Source of the DNA: Fragilaria crotonensis
Lineage: Eukaryota; Bacillariophyta; Fragilariophyceae; Fragilariales; Fragilariaceae
Assembly: GCA_022925895.1 (NCBI GenBank)
Contig: JAKSYS010000506.1
Span: 1 to 47,041, forward strand
Direction of reading: 5' to 3'
DNA length: 47,041 bases
Shown here piece by piece: positions 30,901-41,152 of the stretch. How positions within the stretch are numbered: the first letter of the stretch is position 1; the number at the start of each line of letters is the position of its first letter. Under the pieces are notes generated by a model, which ran no database searches, was not told the DNA's origin, and saw only the letters and a program-made list of their open reading frames with translations. The position numbers and the translations under genes are program-made.

Positions 30901-31550
30901 GATTGCTGGTCTCGCTCTTGTTGAAGGAATGATAAGGGCATTTGATGCCGTTTCCAGCACTCTTTCCTTCCAAGCCTTATTCAAGGGATACGGATAGCTT
31001 ACCTGCCTTGTTTCATTCGTCAAATAATAAAAGTGTTGATGATTGTAGTTGATTCTGAAGACTCCGCTCTGATTTGACCCGTCAAATCTTGACATGACGG
31101 ATCCGAATGTAGCGGCCTTGGACATTGCCGTATTAAACTTTCGAACGTCAATGACAATTGCGGGATCAATGTGTCCCGTTTTTTTAAGTGCTTCAACCCA
31201 TGTTGACGCAGGGAGCCAGCAGTTTGACAATCGAGGTCCGTACACAGGATCGGCGCGAATCAACATCACAGCATTCACAAAAATAGTGTAAATGCCTTGG
31301 TCAGCCATCTTGACTATCAACCCAACTTCGTCAGATCGACTCTAAAGTGTATTGAGAAGGCAATTGTCAGGGTTGGGTTGATAGATCAGAGTGCAATGTT
31401 GTGTTGAGCGGCATGAAATCTCATTGTGGAATGCCTTGCTTCCAACACGAGAATATTCTCATTTGATTACGTCATAACTAAAATTCTATTGGCTACACGT
31501 ATGTTTTGTACTGGGTGCTGCGCCAGGTTTCTTGGTGATGAAACCTGCTG
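27969..31550 (-). mobile_element. DDE transposon A (3582 bp, TA target)
   Basis: Ends are CAGCAGGTTTCA (27969-27980) and its inverse (31539-31550), each flanked by TA (27967-27968 and 31551-31552). Inside the shared 12 bp the two ends differ: the 5' end continues to AAACCTGGCGCAG, the 3' end to GACCGTCCT. It carries one transposase gene on the minus strand. TA duplication plus a CAG...CTG boundary and the D-D-E spacing fit the IS630/Tc1/mariner-pogo supergroup. Confidence 0.85.
28110..31308 (-). pseudogene. DDE transposase, element A (two lesions)
   Basis: From ATG 31308 (MADQGIYTIF). It consists of an N-terminal region with probable DNA-binding helices, a conserved FYVDGHERDDVVANRR motif, then the catalytic core. 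Core motifs: GQDESVF (first D), FLFDHSQGHAR (second D) and FHAELAGEGIEYSWAHAK (E). Between second D and E lies a SAP-like segment (GYTRKELQTFARRHGIDVF) followed by KGLLQVLWERGL. It ends with FKGHRCALDFD and an acidic tail. Lesions: one extra base in the T5 run at 29544-29548 and a TGA at 29133-29135, which interrupts an otherwise continuous frame. Apart from these it is whole, so activity may have been lost recently. Proteins of this kind (DESxF ... DGHER ... ERG ... KFHxEL) occur in fungi and algae, from my knowledge. Confidence 0.75.
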
Positions 31551-31585
31551 TACAGCAGGTTTCATTTCCGATAAACCTGGCGCAG
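31518..31585. repeat. Nested palindrome at the A/B element junction
   Basis: A perfect 28 bp palindrome (31538-31565, centre TA at 31551-31552) is formed by the two adjoining terminal repeats. It is bracketed by a 13 bp inverted repeat, CTGCGCCAGGTTT (31518-31530) and AAACCTGGCGCAG (31573-31585). The whole 68 bp could extrude as a cruciform. Confidence 0.95.
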
Positions 31586-34500
31586 GAAACAGTATAAACT
31601 CTACGCGACTAGATTTTTGTTCTGCATGTGACGTCATATTTACAAGTAGTTGTCGTGTTAAAAGCGTGAGTTCCACCATGAGATTGCATGCCGCCGTTTG
31701 CCTTGTTCCCACTCCTTACAAAGTGCCTCACCCTGGCAATCCTCTCCAGAATACCCTCTAGAATTCAACAGAGTGATTGAGGCACTTTGCAATGGCCGAC
31801 AGTGGTCGAATAAACGCAATAATAGCAAGGGCTGTGACCGTTCTTTTGGATGACAGCCGATTTGGACCGAGATTGTCAAACTGTTGGCTCCCGGCCTCAA
31901 CGTGGGCAGAAGCTTTGGCCAAATCAGGGCACATTGATGCCTCCCTTGTTAGTACTGATGCTCGAAAATTTAACGTTGCCATGTCGAAGTCCAATTTATT
32001 TGGTGAATCGATGACACGTTTCGATGGCACCAATCAAACAGGAGTGTTCCGAGTGAAATATGCTCGGCAATATTTCTATTACTTTACTGAGAAAAATCGG
32101 CAAATTGAGTATCCATTTCCATTGAATAACACATGGAAGGATAGGGTCCTGCAAGCTGCGGCTAACGTGCTCGTAATTCCGTCAACTCGGGCAAGACCTG
32201 CAATATCCTCAACTGCTATTCTTCACGACAACGACAGTACTATCGAAGGCGATGAGTCACCAAACAAACGTCCAAGAATAGAAGAACGCACAACAACAAT
32301 GTCATATTGGCCTGATAGCCCAGAAGCCCGCCAAGTTTTCAGACCAAGAACTATGAGGACAATGAGGACTGCTGTTAGCAGTACTGGTCGTGATGAGGAT
32401 GGCAATACGATGACACTTTCTGGAGAAAGTGCGAAGGAAGCACTGGAGCGAAGGATCAAACTGCTACTGACGGTTCATGAGAAAGAAGATAGCTGGCGAA
32501 CTATAGTCATGGGAAGAGATGAAGAGAACTTTTGTACAAAGGCTGAGATATTTGAGATCCGACAGCGTGCTTTATTTCTCTGCTGTGCCTACCAATTGGC
32601 ACTCTCAAAAATGAACGATTGGACGTGGCATGACTGTTGCAGAGAGGCCTGCAATCGTTTAAATAGTCTAGGCCTTGTGCAGGCAACATTTTTCAAGACA
32701 ATCGCGAACTGGAACAAGGTTTTTAGGAAGTTCGAGTGCTTCCCACATCCCAACCCGTATGTACAATGTGGAAAGCGACCCTTGCCGCGACTCCTCGAAG
32801 TATTTCCAACTGCGAAGGACCAAATAATTGCATATGGAATCAAGAATCTAGCGACACTAACAATAGAAAGCGTCCACGATTTCATCCTTTCTTCTGTCAT
32901 TCCAAGGCTAACAGTACTGTGGGAGAAGGAGATGATGGTGCCAGCGGACGATTGCGACAATACATCCGAGCCAAGAAGTCGAGCGATTCATTCATTTCTT
33001 AAAACTCATCGGCTTGAATCAATGAGTTTGACTACCACTTGGCGATGGATGCGTTTGCTAGGATTCCAATACGACACGAGGAGGAAAAGTTTTTACGTTG
33101 ATGGTCACGAACGTGACGATGTTGTCGCGAGTCGTTCTACGTTTTGCAAGCGTTACCTAACAGAGTATGAACCATACTGTAATCGGTGGATTCGACTACC
33201 TTTGAGAGAGGCAACAACAATCAAGAATCTTAACGTTGCATTTGGCTATTCCTATTTTGACATTATTAGCAACGAGGAATGGATCGAGTTCCACGTCGAC
33301 TATTGGAAGAGTCGTATTATGGAGGAAAACGACCAAACAACAACCGCCAGCCATCAATGATATCCAGATTGAAGAAAAGAAAGCAACCACCAGCATTCGT
33401 GTATCAAGCGCAACGAGGCCGATCATGATCGTGGGGCAGGATGAGAGCGTCTTCGCGCAGTACCTTCTTGGAAGTAAGACTTGGGTAGGACCGAAAGGCC
33501 AACGCCCTCTCCTACCCAAATCGGAGGGCGATGGCTTTATGCTATCAGCCTTTGTGTCGAGAGAATTTGGATTCGGAAGAGACCTGTCGGCAGATGAGTT
33601 AGTAAAAATAAATGCAGCAAGGCGAGGAGGTGACAGGACTTACATTGATACTCAAGCTGCACTAGAAATTTTGAAGTCGACAAAGAAGCCCGTCTTGACG
33701 GAATCACCATTCGTAAAATACTTGTACATCGGAGCCAACAACGAGGGATATTGGAATAGCTACCATATGAGTCTACAGTTTGAGGACGTTGTCGATTGCC
33801 TGCAAGTCTTGTATCCTGAGTTCGATTTCGTGTTCCTGTTTGATCACAGTCAGGGACACGCTCGCAAAGACCTGGGGCACTTAATGCCTTTCAAATGTCG
33901 AAGACCTATGGTGGCGCGCAGGCAGTAATGAGAGACACGACAATAATGAGTAAAGACGGATACCTTGGGGAACACGTACCTCGATTGAATGTCGGTGACA
34001 CTCAGTCGTTCATTTTCCGCGCAGATGATTGTGGTCCATTTTATCTGTCACCAGAACAGAGAAAGAGCAACGACACGATCGACCAACTGGGAAATTCAAA
34101 CGTGTGGAGCGGTCAAAGAAGATGCTCATGAACGCCTTAAGTGATGCTGGAGTATCATTTCAGCAGCAACGGAGTTACACAAAGAAGGAGCTTCAAGATT
34201 TTGCAGGATCCGTGGCATTGATCTTTTCGAAGAAGAACAAATAATTGCGGGATGGCAGGGGCAACCGAAAGGCCTTCTGCAAGTCCTAAGGGAAAGAGGT
34301 CTTATTCCTGAACACTCGTTAGAAAAATATACACTTGATGGTCGAAAAGATCCAATCACAGGCGTTGTCGACTTACATTATTCGCTGAGAAATCTACTTG
34401 CCGAGTGCACCGATTTTAAGGAGGAAGAAACAGCACTACAATACTTGGGGACTCAACTTGGAGTTACAGTTCAGCTCACTCCAAAGTTTCACGCCGAGCT

Positions 34501-35066
34501 AGCGGGTGAGGGGATAGAGTACAGTTGGGCGCATGCAAAGGCATATTATCGTCGCGTTCCAGTCTCAAGAAAGCGAGGACGTGAAAACTTCAAAGATCTG
34601 GTAAAAGAATGCACCTCTCCTGCTAAGGTGTTAACAAAAGCCAGAATTGAGAAGTTTGCATCAAGAGCTCGCGCCTATATTTGCACTTACCATCATCTTG
34701 AGCAGGTGCAATCAGCACGAGCTGCCGCAGTTGCTGGTGTTGATCCAATCGCAGTTTTGCCAAAGAAGTGCTCCGTACACTGACATTGAGAGGGTCAGGA
34801 AGGCCTTCAAGTGTCACAGGTGTGCCCTTGACTTCGATAGTGGTTTCGTGAATTCGGAGCTCAAGGAAGAAGCAACAACAAGAGAGGAGGTGAATCAAGA
34901 CGATGATGATGAAGTGAATTCGGAGTAAGAATGAGTTTTATGATGAGCAGCGTGGAGGCAATCTGATTTCGGAAGGATCTTTCAGAATTTTACTTTAGGA
35001 AATTGTATGATGTGTAGAAATTGTACTAATCTGTACGCGAGGACGGTCAAGGGTGAAACCTGCTGT
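31553..35066 (+). mobile_element. DDE transposon B (3514 bp, TA target)
   Basis: Same 12 bp ends as element A: CAGCAGGTTTCA at 31553-31564 and its inverse at 35055-35066, followed by TA. Its 3' subterminal GACCGTCCT also matches A. It carries one transposase on the plus strand, so A and B are transcribed away from a shared TA. Confidence 0.85.
31792..34928 (+). pseudogene. DDE transposase, element B (several frameshifts)
   Basis: Starts MADSGRINAII and aligns along its length with element A at clearly more than half of residues by eye, so the two are relatives rather than fresh copies. All motifs survive: FYVDGHERDDVVASRS, GQDESVF, FLFDHSQGHAR, a SAP-like segment, and FHAELAGEGIEYSWAHAK. Frame changes occur near 33330, 33865, 34085, 34205 and 34760. 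For example, the region after HARK continues as ALNAFQMSKTYGGAQ only in another frame. It cannot make a full protein. Confidence 0.8.
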
Positions 35067-35178
35067 ACAGTTATGATTCAGCTGACCTTGGTTCTCTTGT
35101 GTACTGTAGTACTAGTACTAGTACCAGGTATTCCATAACTCTGGTTTGTGCGTTCGTCTACTAACGTTCTGGAGTACA

Positions 35179-36110
35179 AGTACTCGCATAAACATAGTAT
35201 CTGGACGACCAAAATTACGAGAGTAGCTGGACGGATTTTGAAAACCACTCATTTCACCACATTCATGCACGAAGATTGTGCATTTCAGTAACTAGAGAAT
35301 TGTACTATACCCTCAAACATATGGGGTTACTGTAGCTTGTTTGTGGTGAGGTGGGACAGTTCAAAAGATGCGGCGAGTTAAAATTTTGGATTTTTTTGGG
35401 GAATGTAAAGTTTTGCTTCGTAATTTAATTGCACATTTTTGTATCATGTCAACAGATGCAAAGAACGACAGTAGTGCTTCTTTGACACTGTTAGTACTTG
35501 TTAGTATGCCGGTATTCTAATGTCCGGTCAAATTTGCAGTCACATAACTTACTTTTGCATTTCTGACGGCCACTGCAAAATCAACATGGTCAAAGTCAAT
35601 TTTGAACATTGAAGTGCGTCAACGTCGCAATATTTTAATCCTACGGCACTTTCCATATGTTTCATACAAAAAATTGCATGCTACTAATTTAATCGCATAC
35701 AAAGCAAGAGTTTCATTACGAACTTCGAAATTTTACTGCTGTCCATCTCAATGCCAATCCGAATGTATTTATTGCTGAATACATAAATTTCAAGATGGCA
35801 CAATTGTAGAATAGGCCCTTGTGATATATTTGTAACGTGAAAAAAAACTTGTTCCAACTTGACATTGTCAAAAGGGACTCAATTTGCCACACTAGTGACT
35901 GAAAGTCCAGGTACTATGTTAAAAAAAATCTCGAAAAATAAAATTAGACCACTCATAACTCCATCAATAGATATTGTATCACGGCTTTGAGTAGCTGAAA
36001 AGAAAGCCTTTCATGAGATCTACAATTTGGTGCCGTTAGAAGTTGTGTATGAAGTGTCCCTACACAACGAATAATTTTACTTGTCCAGGTACTATGTTTA
36101 TGCGAGTACT
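35179..36110. mobile_element. Non-autonomous element with inverted ends (~932 bp)
   Basis: AGTACTCGCATAAACATAGT...CTGGAC at 35179-35206 is the inverse of 36083-36110 with one mismatch in 28 bp, and weaker similarity continues inward (AAAATTA). The inside is AT-rich and has no credible gene. A partial extra copy of the end (GTCCAGGTACTATGTT) lies near 35903. The tip AGTACT is itself a palindrome, so the exact edge and target duplication cannot be told apart. It fits a MITE or a deleted DNA transposon. Confidence 0.6.
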
Positions 36111-36196
36111 CCAGACTCCAGAGTACTCGGAGTACTCGGAGTGTACTCGTATGGTGTATGGTATTTTTTGCGGGTTATAGACGGGATTAGAGATTA

Positions 36197-36238
36197 TGGC
36201 TGGGTGCAAGTTTTGTGAATTTAAGGTAGCCACCGTAG
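36197..36238 (+). repeat. Left terminal inverted repeat of element C
   Basis: Two conserved blocks of 12 and 14 bp separated by 16 variable bases, mirrored at 39714-39755. Such bipartite ends are typical transposase binding sites; which block is bound is not known. Confidence 0.85.
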
Positions 36239-36394
36239 ACACAGTATGCTATTTTTTTAATTCATGCCGACAGCCATTCTGTTTATCTCGTCGATCACCA
36301 CACTTCATTGTTGATGACCTTCACCAACACATATCTCACGTTCCGTTGCGTCTCCCGCGTGCACCGATAGCTCTATATCTTCGTAAAGAACACC

Positions 36395-39300
36395 ATGAGC
36401 AGTTGCAGCATCGGTGCACGCGGCAAACATAATGCATCAACTTTTATCTTGACTTGCATGCGCAAGGTTTTCAGCGAGCACACTCTCCACAGGAGATGGT
36501 TACCAGCTGAACAGCTTCGAATGTATATGCACATGAAATATGAAATTGGCGAGGATATCAAGTTTACATTGAGTAAAATGATGAGAGCAATCGACAAGGT
36601 GCTTCCGCTGACGAGCTCGGTTCCAAATGTCGTCGAAATTCCAGGGGATCACAGCTTCAAGTTTTCCGACATACCTTCCAAAATCGGACAAGGAGATACT
36701 TTTTTGGGTGACGATAGATGTCGGAGAGGTTCCATCTTTCCCTTCGCAGCTAAATGCAACAGCATGGGAACAAGACTGTGTCTTGACTAGACTTTTAGCC
36801 GGTGGTCGCGAACAACCGTTGTGTATGACAAACTTGTGCGAGCCAGAACCAAAGCGACAGAAAGGCATGATGGAAGTGGAGTCTGACCCCGAATTGAGTG
36901 ACTCGAATACACTTCATCCCAGAGCGGCGTTTGCATTCTCAATAGAGAATCATGATTGGTGGGACTCGGGCGATGCACGTCGGCTCTTTGCACCAGTATC
37001 ACCGACCTCCACTTTACGCTACGATACTGATTGCCGTGTCAAGGACATTGTTCTGGAAAGGATTGAGCTACTGGAGTCGGTAAATCGAGCAGCAAGAAAC
37101 TGGAACCTCATCATCGACAAAAGTACGGGTAGTTCAAAAAGCCACTACTACTCGGAAGCTGATGTATTCTCCTTAAGGTATAGGAGCATGTACTTGGCTA
37201 TCGCATTGAAGCAATTTGTACTCAATGTCACTGGTGACATAAGCACCCAGTGGACATGGAAACGGTGCCTACAGTATGCAATTGAAGAAATGAATGATGT
37301 TGGGGTTGAGTTTTATTCTAGTTTTGCAACCCTGTCCCGCTGGCACAGGAAGCTTGCTCGTAACAGATACTATTTCTATAAAGCTCCAGAAGCAAAGAAT
37401 GTGTGTCCCCGTTTCTTTATTGACAATCCCGATGCGATGGAAGCATTCAAGAAGCACGGGGTTGAAAACATCAAGGACCTCAGGGTTGAGATGATGCTCG
37501 AGTATGTCCACTCGCAGTTGATTCCAAAGCTGATTGTGAGGAGGGACTGCGCTTTATTTGACGACAATGGTGATGATGTACAAGAAATTGCAGGACGACA
37601 AGAAGAAATAACTCCTACCACTAAAGACGAATTCTTACAATCCTACGGCCTCTCAACTTTAAGTATTACAACAATGGCAAGGTGGATGCATGCTTGCGGC
37701 TTCAGGTACAAGAAGCGCGAAGCATTACTTCGTGGACGGTCACGAGAGGCCAGAAACCATTGCGTACAGGCCAGTTTTACTAGAAAGTACCTTGATGACG
37801 AGGTACGAGCTCATCGTTGGCTCCAAATGACGTTGACCGAATCAAAGAGTTAGAATCAAATGGAAGCATTGCTCCTAATTGTGGTTACAACTATGTTGTC
37901 GATGGTGTTGACATGGTAGAATATCACATCGACACATCATACGCATTCGAAGAGCGACTTGGATTGCTCCCATTTGGAGGCAACCTCAGTGTTCGCAAGC
38001 CTACGGATTCTAAGACGGTAGTCTTTATCGGACAAGATGAAGCTATATTTAAACAATTTCTATTTCTTACTAAGATGTGGGTCGGCCCTAATGGTGGCGT
38101 CCTTTACTTCCAAAGGATGAAGGAAGTGGTACAATGATATCGGCATTCATATGCCGGGAGTATGGCCTCATCAGAGTGGTGCCACCAGAGACACTTGCAG
38201 AAGTAAATCGTCGACGAATTGGGCAAACATATGCTGATCCTGAGGCAGCGACTGAGATCCTTGGTAGTCCTGACAAGCGACCACTCATCAGACAAGTCTC
38301 CATTTCTCGTCCTTTTTGAGTACGGCGAGAATCGTGAAGGCTACTGGGCCTACAACAACATGGTCCTCCAGTTCGAGGATGCCGTCGACGTGCTCCAAGT
38401 CATGCACCCATCATACGATTTCGTCTTTTGTTCGACCATAGTGCCGGTCATGCGAAACAAAGACCGGATGGTCTAAATCAGTACAGGATGAATCGGTCCT
38501 TTGGAGGCAAGGCAGGTTCAATGCGTGACACTATCATTGCACAGGAGGAGGGTTACCTGGGAGCTTTTCCTCGAAGTTTACAGCCCGGAGATATCCAGTC
38601 TCTTGTATACAGCCAGTCCGACTCTGGTCCCTTCTGGATGTCAAGCACCCAAAAGAAAGCCGACACGACAAACAACTTGGAATTATGACAGATGTGCAGC
38701 TGAAGATACCGGAAATGATTGAGCAACTGAACGTAACTGCTGGTGTCTCTAATGCTTTGGGAAAAAGTATGAGACAGCTCAAAGACCTCTGTTTCCGACA
38801 CGGAATCCCGACGTTCAAGGCTGTGCTGAATTCTATCGAACGTAATCGATCGGGTTGGAGATCGAACTTAGAGGAAAGAATATCACTACGAAGGAAAGAA
38901 TAAAAGAGAGTTAGTTGAGTTATGTCAAAATAACAACATTGCGGTAACAAAGACAGTTGAAAAAATAAAGAAGGATGGGAGGGAAAAGCAAAAGGCTTAT
39001 TGCAAGTTCTCTGGGAACGAGGATTGATTGACGGTGCCAATGTAAAGCAGTACTCACTTACCGGGAGAAAAAATGACTTGGGGACGGTTGATGACAGCAC
39101 CAGCTTACGACAGATCATGGGCATGTGTCACGATTTCATGAATGAGGAGGGAATGTTGCAGCATATCGCAAAGACTCTCGGTGTCAAAGTTCTCTTGACA
39201 CCAAAATGTCATGCCGAACTTGCAGGCGTGGAGTATGTCTGGGCCTGCTCCAAAGGTGCATACAGGAACTTAAGCCTTCAAGCAAAGAAAGGTAAAGACA

Positions 39301-39548
39301 ATTTCAAAGCTAGCATTCGGTATTGCCTGTCGGAAGAGGTGATAACAAAAGTGAGAATCAGAAGATTTGCGAGACGAGCACGACAATATTTAATGGCATA
39401 TCATGCAATCGATACGTGCCAAGTTGATGATGAAACTCAACACGATTGCAAGACTCATGGTCCAGTGGCACTGACAAAGCTGATCGGTCAGTTTAAGACT
39501 CACCGTTGTGCCTTTGACTTTGACTTCAAGTATATCATGGAGGCATGA
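36395..39548 (+). pseudogene. DDE transposase, element C (heavily frameshifted)
   Basis: Same family as A and B but more distant. Recognisable parts: RRWLPAEQL near the start, WWDSGDARRLF, GQDEAIFKQFL (first D), MFDHSAGHAKQ (second D) and CHAELAGVEYVWACSK (E), ending FKTHRCAFDFD. At least seven frame changes (about 36725, 37730-37830, 38100, 38270, 38420, 38690, 38890) break it. The SAP-like segment appears twice: SMRQLKDLCFRHGIPTF near 38770, and KRELVELCQNNNIAV near 38905 followed by KGLLQVLWERGL. Most decayed of the three, so probably the oldest. Confidence 0.75.
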
Positions 39549-39713
39549 TGAGCAACAGCTGTGTTGATCTGTAATGATTTATGACATGCGAATGTAAAAT
39601 GTAAATTTCACTCATCGAAAGATATATATATTAAAATGCTTCATGTTTGTTTAGAACTATACTCCATGAGTACGCTTCAGTTAGTTGGGAACTAAATTTA
39701 TTTTGTACGAGCG

Positions 39714-39755
39714 CTACGGTGGCTACCCAAAATACTATTTATCTGCACCCAGCCA
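39714..39755 (-). repeat. Right terminal inverted repeat of element C
   Basis: Inverse of 36197-36238, with identical spacing of the two conserved blocks and a TA directly outside. Confidence 0.85.
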
Positions 39756-40695
39756 TAGGCGGACACAAGAACCACGAACAAGCTGCTCAACAGAACTTTA
39801 CGCCCTCCAGAATTCTCGATTCCAGACGCTGTACGATTGTTCTGTATATATCCTACTATATTATAAATTAATTGTGTGCGTGTGTGCGTGTGTGCGTGTG
39901 TGCGTCTGTTACGGAGTATGACCACTCTGGGGTACTGGATCAAATGAATACTGTCTCATACTCGGAGTATATGTCATACATGCATACTGGAGTACTCCGT
40001 AAGCGATGTCGGTAAGATTTGCATATACGTAGTTGCGTCAGTGCGTGCGTCTGTTACGGAGTATGACCACTCTGGGGTACTGCACTACTTGCGTATAGTA
40101 CTGAACTGTACAAACAGTACACACAACCGTGCACAAACCATACCGTACACGTATTCCAAAAGTCCGACCAATTGGGAGGTACCCACTAGTTTTGTATATA
40201 TATATGTATAAAAAAGCTCACTGTAGGTCTAGTAAGTACTCTTTAATCTGTAAAATTAGTACAGTACCTGCTACAATTCAGCAGTATTGAATTGCGAGTA
40301 GAACGTAGGTCTCTATGATAGTATTGGGGAATAGACAAGGTCTGGGAATGAAAAGGAGCAAGCCTGCTTCTGGATGCTCGGACGCTGGGACTACACTGCA
40401 AATATGATGGCAAGAGTCGGAGAATGAAGGTAGGATGGTGCTGCGCTAGAGCCTACTGGCTACTGCTACGAAGAATGCACTTACATACTATTTGTTTTGT
40501 ATTTTGTACACGACTTACCACGCTCGTGTTGACGAGAAATCTTTCATGAAACCATCAGGCAACACGAATCAGGAATCAGGACTCTCGGCAGTCGGAACCA
40601 ATCTCGATCATGTGCTGTATTCGCGCAAAAAGGTTTCATTCATTTGATTCATTGTTATTGACCATAAATTGACCTTCTGGCAATAAAGTCAAGCC
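39756..40695. other. Intergenic stretch with microsatellite and 38-bp direct repeats
   Basis: A (GTGTGC)n run lies at about 39874-39905. A 38 bp sequence, GTGCGTCTGTTACGGAGTAT..., occurs at 39900-39937 and again at 40045-40082 with no visible mismatch. The stretch holds many GGAGTACT-type palindromic bits. No gene recognised. Confidence 0.6.
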
Positions 40696-41111
40696 ATGAG
40701 ATTTTTCTTGTCGAAAACGAAGAAATCGTTGAGTGAGAATGATCAGAGTTTGATTAGAAATGCCTCTTATGGTGATCTCGAGGAGGTTCGTGACCTGTTA
40801 CGTGCAGGAGCCAATGTGAATGCTCAACGTGATGATGGTACAACGGCACTTTACATTGCGAGTCAAGTAGGCAGTGCAAATGTCGTCCGCGAGTTGCTCC
40901 AAAACGACAAGGTGGATGTGAACCTCCAACGTTCAGATGGTTCGACAGCCCTGTACATTGCGAGTAAAAGAACCATGAGGAGGTTGTCCGCTTGTTGCTC
41001 CAAAACAACAAGGTGGATGCGAATCTCAAATGTACCGATGGTTCAACAGCCCATCGAATGGCTTGTTCCAAGGGCCACATTGCTATTGCAAGTCTTTTGA
41101 GGTGCATTTAG
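40696..41111 (+). pseudogene. Short ankyrin gene with one frameshift
   Basis: MRFFLSKTKKSLSENDQSLI followed by ankyrin repeats (GDLEEVRDLLRAGANVNAQ, SANVVRELLQNDKVDVNLQ). At about 40970, in the run GAGTAAAAGAAC, the frame slips. The adjacent frame continues with HEEVVRLLLQNNKVDANLKC and GHIAIASLL and ends at TAG 41109-41111, so one missing base explains it. With the slip the protein ends out of frame after 41000. About four repeats in total. Confidence 0.65.
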
Positions 41112-41152
41112 AGTACCGTGGGCTCATCCAGCACTCTTTCAGTGATTATGCC

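Larger units (their letters stand above)
36197..39755 (+). mobile_element. DDE transposon C (3559 bp, TA target)
   Basis: Ends TGGCTGGGTGCA (36197-36208) and its inverse (39744-39755) are flanked by TA on both sides (36195-36196 and 39756-39757). A second inverted block, GGTAGCCACCGTAG (36225-36238), pairs with 39714-39727 at exactly the same 16 bp spacing. The transposase is related to A and B but the terminal sequence is entirely different. Confidence 0.85.
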
